Shown here one piece after another: positions 4,931 to 11,581 of a stretch of 11,581 nt of DNA (the first letter of the stretch is position 1; the number at the start of each line of letters is the position of its first letter). A program made the translations under genes and the position numbers. Under the pieces are notes generated by a model. The model did not search any database. It saw only the letters and a list, made by a program, of their open reading frames with translations, and was not told the origin of the DNA. Where the stretch lies: positions 1 through 11,581 of the forward strand of contig JBGSQB010000250.1 of assembly GCA_041738285.1 (NCBI GenBank), given 5' to 3'. Origin of the DNA: SZUA-521 sp041738285. Lineage in GTDB: Bacteria > Pseudomonadota > Gammaproteobacteria > Pseudomonadales > Azotimanducaceae.

Positions 4931-6154
4931 TCAGCTGTCGCCGAGTTTTTCGCCGCCTTTGACGATCGACAGCTTTGCATGATCCTGCAGCACGCGGATG
5001 TCAGCGATCGGATCACCCGCGACGATCACGAGATCGGCAATGCTGCCCGGTGCAAGCGTGCCGATGCGCCCGGATGGATCCATGGCAAGGCCCCCATTGC
5101 GCGTCGCGCAGATCAGCGCCTGTGCCGGTGACATGCCGAACAGTTCGACGAAGTACTCGAGATCTTTCGCGTAGGTGCCGTGTGGCGCGATGCTGATGCC
5201 GTAGTCGCCGCCCACGACGAGACGCACGCCGGCCGCACGCAGCTTGGCGACACTCGCAATGGTTGCGTCGATTTCAGCCGGATACCCTTGCGCGCGTACC
5301 GTCTCCTTGCTGACGCCGAGGCGCTCGCATTGGGCGACGTACTGCACTTCCCATGCGATGGCAGGGCCGACGGACACGCGATCCCGATGCTGCGCCAGGA
5401 GGTCCACTGCTTCGTCGTCGAGGTAGTTGGCATGGCCGATGAAGTCCACACCCGCGCGCACGGCTTGTTTTACCGCGGCTGCGGAGCGCGCATGACAGGC
5501 AACCCGCAGACCGCGCCGATGTGCCTCATCCACCACCGCGATCACTTCCTCGTCGCAGAAGGAGAGCTCGCCCGGTGGATTGATCGGATTGATGGCCTCG
5601 CCATCGATGAAGATCTTCACCACGTCGACACGGGCTTTGCGCTGTTCGCGCACCGCTTTGCGCAGCTGCCATGGACCATCTGCGATCTGACTCAAAGCCC
5701 CGCCGGAGTCGACGTTGCTGGCGGTGGCGCCGAGGTCGCGTCCCGCAGCCAGGAGCCGTGGCCCGCTGATGCGACCGGCGTTGATGGCATCGCGCAACGC
5801 AACGTCGATTGCATAGGTGGAGCCAAAGCTGATGGCCGATGTGAACCCGGATCGCAGCATCAGTGCCGCGTTTCCCACGGCCGTGATGGTCGCCTGCTCG
5901 ACCGGGGTTGCCCCGATTGCAAAGGGAGAAGCGTCGGCAAACGATAGATGCGCATGGGTTTCCGTCATGCCGGGCATGATGAACCGACCATCGACGTCGA
6001 TGGTGTTGGTGCCGGCCGGTGTGCTCGGCAGACCGCGCGCAGGGCCGGCATAGCGGATGGCGTCATCCACGATCCACACTGCGCCGCGCTCGATGACCAA
6101 CTCGTCAACGGCGGTGAATACCTTCGCGTTGGTGTAGACCAGACTGCGACTCAA
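4931..6154 (-). CDS. Metal-dependent amidohydrolase (imidazolonepropionase/prolidase-like)
   Basis: The protein has 407 residues and an amidohydrolase-superfamily TIM barrel flanked by the usual small beta-sandwich. The metal-site set is complete: HAH at His67 and His69 after PGMTET, Lys180 in DVVKIF (likely the carbamylated bridging lysine), His221 (ACHARS), His241 (GHANY) and Asp317 (GGDYG). The C-terminal GTLAPGSIADLVIVAGDPI closes the sandwich domain. This pattern fits the subgroup annotated as imidazolonepropionase-like or Xaa-Pro dipeptidase-like hydrolases, which cleave cyclic or peptide-like amides. The substrate cannot be read. There is no signal peptide, so it is cytoplasmic. The start is TTG at 6154 with GAGGAG 6 nt upstream; longer starts would run through the preceding gene. 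It lies 31 bp after the ABM gene and is the last gene of the probable operon. Confidence 0.93.
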   Translation of the reverse strand: MSRSLVYTNAKVFTAVDELVIERGAVWIVDDAIRYAGPARGLPSTPAGTNTIDVDGRFIMPGMTETHAHLSFADASPFAIGATPVEQATITAVGNAALMLRSGFTSAISFGSTYAIDVALRDAINAGRISGPRLLAAGRDLGATASNVDSGGALSQIADGPWQLRKAVREQRKARVDVVKIFIDGEAINPINPPGELSFCDEEVIAVVDEAHRRGLRVACHARSAAAVKQAVRAGVDFIGHANYLDDEAVDLLAQHRDRVSVGPAIAWEVQYVAQCERLGVSKETVRAQGYPAEIDATIASVAKLRAAGVRLVVGGDYGISIAPHGTYAKDLEYFVELFGMSPAQALICATRNGGLAMDPSGRIGTLAPGSIADLVIVAGDPIADIRVLQDHAKLSIVKGGEKLGDS

Positions 6155-6185
6155 GGTTGTCTCCTCACGCGTGAGTTGCTCGGTA

Positions 6186-6533
6186 TCAGTCGACGAAGAA
6201 TGCTTCCTTCTTCTCGCCGCTCGGTCCGTACACGGGCTCACCCCGCTCGACCAGATAGGCCTGATTGATGCTTTGCTTGATGTTCGCGCTGGACAGCAAT
6301 TCGACCATCCGGGCGTAGTTCTTGTGCTTGAAATGCGCCGCGAGACTGGCGCTGTCGTCCCACAGTTCGTACACCTGAATGCGGGTCGGCACCGATGGAT
6401 CCGGCGCGAAACAGTAGTCGCGGCAACCGGGCTCTTCCTTGCGGGTCGCCAGTTGCACATCGGTCGTGAGTGCGACGGCGCGGTCCCGATCGGCACGGTT
6501 GTCGAACTCCAGTGCGGCGACGACGATGATCAT
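6186..6533 (-). CDS. Antibiotic biosynthesis monooxygenase (ABM) fold protein
   Basis: This 115-residue protein is of the dimeric alpha/beta-barrel ABM type (YgiN/quinol monooxygenase-like). Family signs are a first strand MIIVVAALEF, then RAVALTTDVQLATRKEEPGCRDY (14-36, cut here to its key points: a helix followed by EPGC), then RIQVYELWDD and SLAAHFKHKNYARM, the usual 'YE.W.d..a...H....h' region. Such proteins oxidise quinol-like or polycyclic substrates without a bound cofactor, or are stress-associated with no known reaction. The C-terminal 30 residues (VERGEPVYGPSGEKKEAF) extend past the core. The start is ATG at 6533 with GGGAG 7 nt upstream. It lies 25 bp after the NHL-protein gene and 31 bp before the amidohydrolase gene, indicating an operon and perhaps a shared substrate. 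Confidence 0.85.
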   Translation of the reverse strand: MIIVVAALEFDNRADRDRAVALTTDVQLATRKEEPGCRDYCFAPDPSVPTRIQVYELWDDSASLAAHFKHKNYARMVELLSSANIKQSINQAYLVERGEPVYGPSGEKKEAFFVD

Positions 6534-6558
6534 GCTTTCTCTCCCTGGTTGTATGCGT

Positions 6559-7590
6559 TCAGGCGACCGTATCCCGTGTCCACCTGCGATGCGAAGGCCC
6601 GGCACGTCCGCGCAACTCACCCGCGTGCTCCGGATACACCGATGCCGTGTAGAGATCGCCGTGGGCGTCCATCGCCAGCTGGTGAATGTAGATGGCGATG
6701 CCATCGACGCGCCGCAGAACCTCTCCGGAATCCTCATCGAGGATCGCGAGATTGCTCATCCTGTCGCTTGCGTAGATGCGGTTGCCGTAGGTCACGATGC
6801 TCAGTGGCGTGATGTGAGTCCACTCATCGATGTAGTTGCCGTCGGCGTCGAGCCGTTGAATGCGATGTTGGCAACCGGGCGTTGGCTTCGTGCGGTGCTG
6901 CGCGATCTGTCCCGGTACAGTCATGTAGTCGTGAAAGTTGCCGCCACACAGGTCTGCGACGAGCAGGCGTCCCTTGGAGTCCTGAGCGAGCGCATGCGGG
7001 GTGTTGAATTGCAGCGGCCCGCGACCCCATGTGCCCACGGACTTGATGAACTCACCTTCCGGTGAGAACCACACCAGTCGCGAGTTCCAGTAACCGTCTG
7101 CAACCACGATGTTGCCGTTGCCCTGCACCACGACTGCTGTTGGCCCGTTGAAGTGCGTCGCGTCGCAACCCCATTTCGCGAACGTGCCAAGGGTGAGCAG
7201 CAGTTCGCCGCTTTCGTGGTACTTCTTCACTGTATGGCCGTCCCGGTCCGTGGTCCAGAACGAACCGTCCTGCTCGATGTAGAGCGTGTGCGCGCCAAGC
7301 GCGAATCCCGGCGCATCCGAAGGTCCCCACTTGCCGAGGTACTCGCCGCTGCGACTGAACATGGAGATGCTGCTCTTGCCCATCTTGTCTTTCAGGGCGA
7401 GGGGGTGGGCGGCCCAGTGCTCGATATCGCGCGTGAAAAGATAAATCACGCCCTCGCGATCGACGGCGACGCCGGACCCCATCTCGAAGTGCATGTCTGC
7501 GGGATAGCGCGGCCAATCCGCAACCAGCCGATAGCCGCTGCGCGGATCGCTGTTCGCGGTTTCGTTGTCGACGTCGTGATTTCCACACAT
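6559..7590 (-). CDS. NHL-repeat beta-propeller protein (peptidyl-alpha-hydroxyglycine lyase-like)
   Basis: The protein has 343 residues built of NHL/SMP-type repeats. Recurrent units combine a 'G..vD..G.iyv.D' strand with a following hydrophobic strand: VAVDREGVIYLFTRD (41-55), LYIEQDGSFWTTDRDGHTV (103-121), VVQGNGNIVVADGYWNSRL (154-172), ALAQDSKGRLLVADL (200-214) and LAMDAHGDLYTAS (305-317). The architecture resembles the lyase domain of peptidylglycine amidating enzymes and related bacterial propellers, some of which are lactonase-like hydrolases. No signal peptide is visible, although relatives are often exported. The start at 7590 has no ribosome site, and an in-frame TAG at 7652-7654 limits extension. 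The next ATG (residue 33) would remove the first blade's lead-in. It lies 77 bp after glrR and 25 bp before the ABM gene. The beta-propeller call is firm; the activity is not. Confidence 0.88.
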   Translation of the reverse strand: MCGNHDVDNETANSDPRSGYRLVADWPRYPADMHFEMGSGVAVDREGVIYLFTRDIEHWAAHPLALKDKMGKSSISMFSRSGEYLGKWGPSDAPGFALGAHTLYIEQDGSFWTTDRDGHTVKKYHESGELLLTLGTFAKWGCDATHFNGPTAVVVQGNGNIVVADGYWNSRLVWFSPEGEFIKSVGTWGRGPLQFNTPHALAQDSKGRLLVADLCGGNFHDYMTVPGQIAQHRTKPTPGCQHRIQRLDADGNYIDEWTHITPLSIVTYGNRIYASDRMSNLAILDEDSGEVLRRVDGIAIYIHQLAMDAHGDLYTASVYPEHAGELRGRAGPSHRRWTRDTVA

Positions 7591-7667
7591 CCGATGATGC
7601 TGACAGAAGTCGCGGTGGAAGTGGAAGCCGTGTGCGTGACGGTGGGTACCCGCCTACCGGCTTGTGT

Positions 7668-9056
7668 TCACTGATCCGACCCGTCCACCTGATTGGGCTC
7701 ACCCGGCTTGCCGACACCTCTGAATGCCGCGGGGTCGAGGCTGTGCTTCTTCAGCAGTTGATAGAACTCGGATCGATTGGGTTCCGCCAAACGGGCTGCC
7801 TGGGCGACGTTACCGTCGGTTGCCTGCAGGATATTGGTCAGATACTGGTATTCGAATTGCTCGCGTGCGACCGCGAACGGCATGAGCCCGGGGCTCTTGC
7901 CGTGCAGGGCGCGCTCGACGAGGCTCTCCGGGATCAACGCTGAGCGGCTCAGTACCACACACTGCTGAATCACGTTCGCCAACTGTCGGACGTTGCCTGG
8001 CCAGGGCGCGGCGATCAATCGCTCCATCGCCGGTGTCGCAAACGCCGCAGCCGGGCCGTCGGCACCGAACTGCTTCAGGAAGTGGTTCGCGAGCAGCGGG
8101 ATGTCCTCGCGGCGCTCCGAGAGCGCGGGCAACCGCAGCGTGACGACGTTTACGCGATAGTAGAGGTCTTCGCGGAATTCTCCCTGCTTCACCGCTTCCG
8201 CGAGATCCCGATGGGTCGCTGCAACCAGGCGCACATCGACCTCAACCGCAGCATCCGAACCGACCGGCCGGATTGCGCGCTCTTGCAGCGCGCGCAGCAG
8301 TTTTGCCTGAAACGCCAGCGGCATGTCGCCAATCTCGTCCAGGAACAGCGTGCCTCCGTGGGCGCGCTTGAACAGACCTGACCGGTCGCGCTGCGCGCCC
8401 GTGAATGAGCCCTTGGCATGGCCGAACATCTCGCTTTCGAACAGCGCTTCGGGGATGGCGGTGCAGTTCACCGCGACGAACTCGCCGCCCGATCGCTTAC
8501 TTGCCTGATGAATGGCGCGTGCCAACAGTTCCTTGCCGGTTCCGCTCGCGCTTTCGATCACGATGTTGACGTCACTCGCCGCTGCAAGTCTGGCTTGATC
8601 GAACAGCGCGTGCATGAGTGGACTGCGGGTGACGATCTCGGCATGCCAATCGGCCTGGTCGGATACATCGGTGCGGTCATCGGTGTGATCCGCGCCAGCC
8701 ACCGTCAATGCATCTCTGATGCAACCGATCAGCTCCTGACTGTCGATCGGTTTGGTCAGGAACGCGAATGCACCGCCCTTGGTTGCTGCGACCGCATCGG
8801 GAATGGTGCCGTGGGCGGTGAGCAGAATGACCGGCAGCACGGGAAAGCGTGACTCGATCTCCTTGAGCAGGCCGAGACCATCCATGTCGTCCATCTTGAG
8901 GTCTGTGACGACGACCTGCGGGCGGCCGCGGGCAAGCAGCGCCAGTGCCGCGCGGCTCGAGCCGGCCGTCTGCACCGAGAATCCCGCACTCGACAATCGA
9001 ATGCTCAGGAGTTGCAGCAGATCGTCATCGTCATCGACGACGAGCACCGTGCTCAC
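7668..9056 (-). CDS. glrR: Sigma-54-dependent response regulator GlrR (QseF)
   Basis: This is an NtrC-class activator of 462 residues, cytoplasmic and DNA-binding. The receiver domain (1-120) has the acidic pocket at DDDDD (8-12), phospho-acceptor Asp52, Thr80 and Lys102. The AAA+ domain (about 140-370) carries a Walker A ending SGTGKE (171-176), the sigma-54 contact loop as GSFTGA (216-221; GAFTGA is most common), Walker B LFLDEIGD (237-244) and FREDLYYRVNVV with the usual arginines. A Fis-type helix-turn-helix at the C-terminus (GNVAQAARLA then NRSEFYQLLKKH) is close to that of enterobacterial GlrR. Gene order after kinase and qseG supports the name. The start is GTG, and its GTGA overlaps the qseG stop, so translation is probably coupled. 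One oddity is that Ser169 stands where the first Gly of Walker A (GxxGxGK) is expected. Confidence 0.93.
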   Translation of the reverse strand: MSTVLVVDDDDDLLQLLSIRLSSAGFSVQTAGSSRAALALLARGRPQVVVTDLKMDDMDGLGLLKEIESRFPVLPVILLTAHGTIPDAVAATKGGAFAFLTKPIDSQELIGCIRDALTVAGADHTDDRTDVSDQADWHAEIVTRSPLMHALFDQARLAAASDVNIVIESASGTGKELLARAIHQASKRSGGEFVAVNCTAIPEALFESEMFGHAKGSFTGAQRDRSGLFKRAHGGTLFLDEIGDMPLAFQAKLLRALQERAIRPVGSDAAVEVDVRLVAATHRDLAEAVKQGEFREDLYYRVNVVTLRLPALSERREDIPLLANHFLKQFGADGPAAAFATPAMERLIAAPWPGNVRQLANVIQQCVVLSRSALIPESLVERALHGKSPGLMPFAVAREQFEYQYLTNILQATDGNVAQAARLAEPNRSEFYQLLKKHSLDPAAFRGVGKPGEPNQVDGSDQ

Positions 9057-9529
9057 GGACCGCTCTCAGTGCCGTCGTCGCGGCCGGTTGCGAGATCTGC
9101 TTCGATCGCCTTGAGCGCTTCGAGCTGGGACTGCAGTAGTCGAATTCGTTCATGCGCGGCCTGCAACTCGATGACGAGATCGATCTCGTGGCTCGCAAGC
9201 GCCCGCAGTGGTGCATAGCGACCGTTGCCAGCCATCTCCTCCAGCAGCGCTCGGCTGCGGGTGAGATCCTGCGTTGCGACACTGGGGCGGCTCAGGACAT
9301 AGCTCAGTCTCAGGCGCGCATCGTCTCTCGGCTTCGAGTTGTAGTCGCGCAGTACGTCCTCACGCACTTCGATGAGCTCGGACGGACTGGCTGCATCGAC
9401 TGTTGCGGTGAACTTTGCCCACTCTGCCACCGGCGACGTGGTGGCGGCGCATCCCGTGAGGAGCCCGCTGGCAACGGCGACGTTAGCAATCATCGCGCTT
9501 GTCCTGCATCGTGAATCGAAAGTGCGCAC
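9053..9529 (-). CDS. qseG: QseG-like outer-membrane lipoprotein of the GlrK-GlrR system
   Basis: This is a small lipoprotein of 158 residues from a GTG at 9529. Arginines at 2, 7, 9 and a hydrophobic stretch lead to a perfect lipobox LTGC (Cys27). Residue +2 is Ala, which does not signal inner-membrane retention, so outer-membrane sorting is expected. The C-terminal part (about 115-148) is a heptad-like coiled coil (EIDLVIELQAAHERIRLL, then QSQLEALKAIEADL). It is shorter than the Escherichia coli QseG, from memory about 240 residues. Its position between the kinase and regulator genes is that of qseG, whose product acts with the kinase in sensing. An alternative ATG at 9493 has AGGA 8 nt upstream and a smaller overlap (11 nt) with the kinase gene, but would leave a 14-residue signal without positive charge. 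The identification rests mostly on gene order plus lipobox. Confidence 0.75.
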   Translation of the reverse strand: MRTFDSRCRTSAMIANVAVASGLLTGCAATTSPVAEWAKFTATVDAASPSELIEVREDVLRDYNSKPRDDARLRLSYVLSRPSVATQDLTRSRALLEEMAGNGRYAPLRALASHEIDLVIELQAAHERIRLLQSQLEALKAIEADLATGRDDGTESGP

Positions 9530-10913
9530 CGACAGAGGACTCCATCAGCCTGATCTCGCCATCATGCTGTCTGGCATATTCTCGAGCAATCGCCAATCCC
9601 ATGCCGGTGCCCGGCACCAATGAGTTCTCGGGCCGCGGGCCGCGGAAAAACCACTCGAAGACACGCGGTCGGTCCTGCGGCCGAACGCCGGGACCGGAGT
9701 CGCGGATGTCGAGGACAACGGCGTCAGCGCGTCGTTGCAGGTCGACTTGAATGTAGCCATCGGAGCCTGCGTACTTGACCGCATTCGACAGCAGGTTATC
9801 GACCACGATGCGAATCTGTTTGGGGTTTGCCGATACGGTGACAGGGTCAATGGAGCCCGTAACCGTCACATGGCGAGCCGCAAGCGTACTTGCGTGCTCG
9901 TCAATCGCCCGTCGCAGGATGAGGTCCAAGCTGACGGGTTCCTTCTCCACAGGCCTGTCGATTTGCGTATTCGCGTTGTAGCCGAGGAGCTCTTCGATCA
10001 GGCGTTGTAATCGTATGCTGTTCTCTTTGACGATCGATACGACGGCGCGTCGTTGCGTCGCCTCCGTTGGCACGTCGGCAGCGAGCAGTTCGGCACCCTC
10101 GCGAATGTTCGTCAGCGGAGTCTTCAGTTCGTGGGATACGTTGCGCAGGAACGAAGCCTGCAGACTCTCGAGTTCAACGAGTCGCAAGCGCAGCCAGTCC
10201 AGACGCTCGCCCAGATCCTGCAGGTCGCGAGTTCCGGAGACCTGAAGCGGTTCGTCGCGGGCACCGTCACCCAGCGATCGGATGCCTCTGTCGAGCTGAC
10301 GCAGGGGGCGCAGAATGAGCGTGACGAAGAGACCGGCCAGACCAATGGAGAATGGGATCACCAACGCCGCCTGGAACATCAGGAGCCGTTGCAGGTTGGC
10401 GGCACGTTCAGGCATTTCGCGAGCCATCGCCTCGGCGATACTGTCGTACTCGTCCACGATCTCGGCTGCGTTGCGCCGCAGTGACGCAAACACGTCTCCC
10501 AACTCCGCCACGGTTGCGCCGTTGCGTACGTTGCCAACGACCGCATGACTGACTTCCTCGGCAGACTTCGCGCGCACGATGTGACGCTGTATGCCCGCGT
10601 CGCTGCTCGCTGCGGTCAGCTGGTCGAACAGTTGGAGCAGTTCGTCGCGATGTGTCGAGTACAGTTCTTTGTACGACTCATCCATGAGCGCTTGGTACTG
10701 TCGTGCATTGCGCTCCATCAACGTCACGCGATCGGCGATGGCGCGACTGTTGCTCGTGTTCTGCTGCACTGCGACGAGGGCGTGGCGACTGTCGCGCGCC
10801 AGTTGATCGAGTTGAAGGATCGCAGTGACGATGGCGCCTACCAGCGGCAGCGCGACGACCACAAAACTGACCAGCAGGAATCGTAGCAGCGAAGGCGACC
10901 ACAACCGTTTCAT
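9483..10913 (-). CDS. glrK: Membrane sensor histidine kinase GlrK (QseE)
   Basis: The protein has 476 residues from the ATG at 10913. TM1 spans about 9-33, followed by an extracytoplasmic helical sensor region (about 34-178) and TM2 (179-201). A HAMP linker (about 202-252) leads to the dimerisation/phospho-acceptor helix with FLRNVSHELKTPLTNI (His261). The HATPase_c domain has N-box DNLLSNAVKYA, G1 DIRDSGPGV, F-box FEWFFRGP and G2 GTGMGLAIA. The kinase autophosphorylates on His261 and passes phosphate to GlrR. A GTG at 10970 would add 19 residues, but it lies inside the promoter described at 10960-10986 and lacks a ribosome site, so the later ATG is preferred. That ATG itself has only a weak AGGA 13 nt upstream. 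The gene overlaps qseG, and the kinase-qseG-regulator order is that of the enterobacterial glr/qse operon. Confidence 0.93.
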   Translation of the reverse strand: MKRLWSPSLLRFLLVSFVVVALPLVGAIVTAILQLDQLARDSRHALVAVQQNTSNSRAIADRVTLMERNARQYQALMDESYKELYSTHRDELLQLFDQLTAASSDAGIQRHIVRAKSAEEVSHAVVGNVRNGATVAELGDVFASLRRNAAEIVDEYDSIAEAMAREMPERAANLQRLLMFQAALVIPFSIGLAGLFVTLILRPLRQLDRGIRSLGDGARDEPLQVSGTRDLQDLGERLDWLRLRLVELESLQASFLRNVSHELKTPLTNIREGAELLAADVPTEATQRRAVVSIVKENSIRLQRLIEELLGYNANTQIDRPVEKEPVSLDLILRRAIDEHASTLAARHVTVTGSIDPVTVSANPKQIRIVVDNLLSNAVKYAGSDGYIQVDLQRRADAVVLDIRDSGPGVRPQDRPRVFEWFFRGPRPENSLVPGTGMGLAIAREYARQHDGEIRLMESSVGAHFRFTMQDKRDDC

Positions 10914-10959
10914 GTCTGCGCTGGCGTCCTGATCGTCGTTGCTCCGGCGTTCGGCTCGC

Positions 10960-10986
10960 AATATACCCACGCGACCGCGAGGTCAA
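10960..10986 (-). promoter_or_regulatory. Sigma-70-like promoter for glrK-qseG-glrR
   Basis: On the minus strand TTGACC (10986-10981) and TATATT (10965-10960) are near-consensus boxes separated by 15 nt. The spacer is shorter than the ideal 17, which suggests moderate or regulated activity. Transcription would begin about 40 nt before the glrK ATG at 10913. The 138-bp gap 10914-11051 holds nothing else that I recognise besides the short repeat at its right end. Confidence 0.5.
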
Positions 10987-11034
10987 TAGCACCGCGCCGC
11001 GAGCGTGCAGTTGCGAGCGCGCAATCTGGTTCAG

Positions 11035-11064
11035 CATCCGCAGCGCCCACGTCATCCGCAGCGC
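11035..11064. repeat. Two direct copies of a 12-bp unit at the TPR gene stop
   Basis: CATCCGCAGCGC occurs at 11035-11046 and again at 11053-11064, exactly 18 bp apart. TGGTTC lies just outside both copies (11028-11033 and 11065-11070). The right copy covers the last codons and stop of the leftward gene. It looks like a small local duplication; no function is apparent. Confidence 0.6.
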
Positions 11065-11581
11065 TGGTTCATAGGCGCATCCGCGCCGTCGCTGCGGGCC
11101 GCTATCTGAGCGAGCTTCCAGAGGTTGGCGCGCGCCTGTTCGGATCGACCCGCTTCGATAGCTGCGCGCGACGACTGCAACAGGAATCCTTCGGCCTTGG
11201 CGAGCATGTCGCGCGCGATGTCACTATCCGGATCCAGTGCGATGGCGGTTTGCAAATGCGCGATCGCATTGTTGTCACAAGGATCAACGACGTCGCCTGC
11301 CTGCAGGAGTGCGTCGGCGTCGAGCAAGAGTCGAGCGAGCCTGAACTGGGTCTTGCTGTCGGCGCTGGCGATGCCAGGCACGGTCGCTTCGTCCTGCAAC
11401 GTTGCGAATAGCGCCGCCGCGGCGTCGAAACGATGATGCCGCATCAACTCGAACACCTGATCGAGCTGCTGGTCGGGTGGAGCGCCAGTGCTGGTCGGCG
11501 CAGGTGACGTCAACGACTCATTCGTGGGTAACGTTGCGCTGGCAGATGCCGTCAAGGGCGCTGCGAGCCGCGAGTCGGCGG
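11052..11581 (-). CDS. TPR-like protein, 5' part cut by window edge
   Basis: The frame stays open from the right edge to a TGA at 11054-11052, about 175 codons. The visible N-terminal part is a Ser/Thr/Ala/Pro-rich, probably disordered linker (ATLPTNESLTSPAPTSTG). Then comes a helical region with tetratricopeptide-like units: QVFELMRHHRFDAAAALF, TQFRLARLLLDADALLQAGD and AIAHLQTAIALDPDSDIARD. A last helical pair, RAAIEAGRSEQARANLWKLA, ends in a short polar tail. TPR proteins act as protein-binding scaffolds. A TTG at 11555 could be a start but has no ribosome site, and the open frame before it suggests that the gene begins outside the window, possibly with a membrane or signal segment. It is on the same strand as glrK but separated from it by the promoter region. 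Confidence 0.75.
   Translation of the reverse strand, partial: ADSRLAAPLTASASATLPTNESLTSPAPTSTGAPPDQQLDQVFELMRHHRFDAAAALFATLQDEATVPGIASADSKTQFRLARLLLDADALLQAGDVVDPCDNNAIAHLQTAIALDPDSDIARDMLAKAEGFLLQSSRAAIEAGRSEQARANLWKLAQIAARSDGADAPMNQRCG

Noticed and set aside
5180..5947. Plus-strand open frame over the amidohydrolase gene
   Set aside because: The minus strand has the full metal-site set; this frame shows no domain.
6155..6496. N-terminal extension of the amidohydrolase frame up to 6496
   Set aside because: The extension runs through the ABM gene in another frame and reads as Arg/Ser/Pro-rich noise. The TTG at 6154 has a good ribosome site.
6534..6737. N-terminal extension of the ABM frame up to 6737
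   Set aside because: It lies inside the NHL gene, and the ATG at 6533 has GGGAG at proper spacing.

Overview
The window is high-GC, densely coded bacterial chromosome. A complete glrK-qseG-glrR (qseE-qseG-qseF) signalling operon points to a gammaproteobacterium, and the high GC plus the amidohydrolase/NHL gene set suggest an environmental lineage. Genus cannot be read from the sequence. No IS element, CRISPR array, tRNA or rRNA gene was seen.

Layout. (1) Positions 1-1512 hold a cluster of small genes. A protein cut by the left edge is transcribed leftwards (1-192). It is divergent from three small rightward genes: a Tat-like secreted polybasic protein (363-704), a two-EF-hand calcium-binding protein (772-1032), and a second Tat-like secreted Ser/His/Lys-rich protein (1226-1465) that ends at a strong terminator (1483-1512). 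The two secreted proteins share a conserved leader but have unrelated basic tails. This is the least familiar part of the window and the best candidate for an undescribed system. (2) A leftward gene (1738-3006) encodes a predicted surface lipoprotein with a choice-of-anchor-D-like domain and a von Willebrand factor A domain. (3) A rightward WecA/MraY-family sugar-phosphate transferase (3268-4902) carries an extra C-terminal membrane region of about 190 residues. (4) Leftward, and convergent with it, lie an NHL beta-propeller protein (7590-6559), an antibiotic-biosynthesis-monooxygenase-fold protein (6533-6186) and a metal-dependent amidohydrolase (6154-4931). They are closely spaced and probably form an operon. 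(5) Upstream on the same strand is the two-component system: histidine kinase GlrK (10913-9483), lipoprotein QseG (9529-9053) and sigma-54 activator GlrR (9056-7668). All three genes overlap, and a sigma-70-like promoter sits at 10986-10960. (6) A TPR-like protein (11581-11052) is cut by the right edge.

How the parts may work together. GlrK senses an envelope signal together with QseG and phosphorylates GlrR, which drives sigma-54 promoters. The NHL operon lies 77 bp downstream of glrR and could be read through from it, but nothing shows that it is a target. The NHL/ABM/amidohydrolase trio looks like a small catabolic or detoxification module of unknown substrate. The transferase would start assembly of a lipid-linked surface glycan. 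The small secreted cationic proteins and the vWA lipoprotein would also act at the envelope, so much of the window concerns the cell surface. That link is inference.
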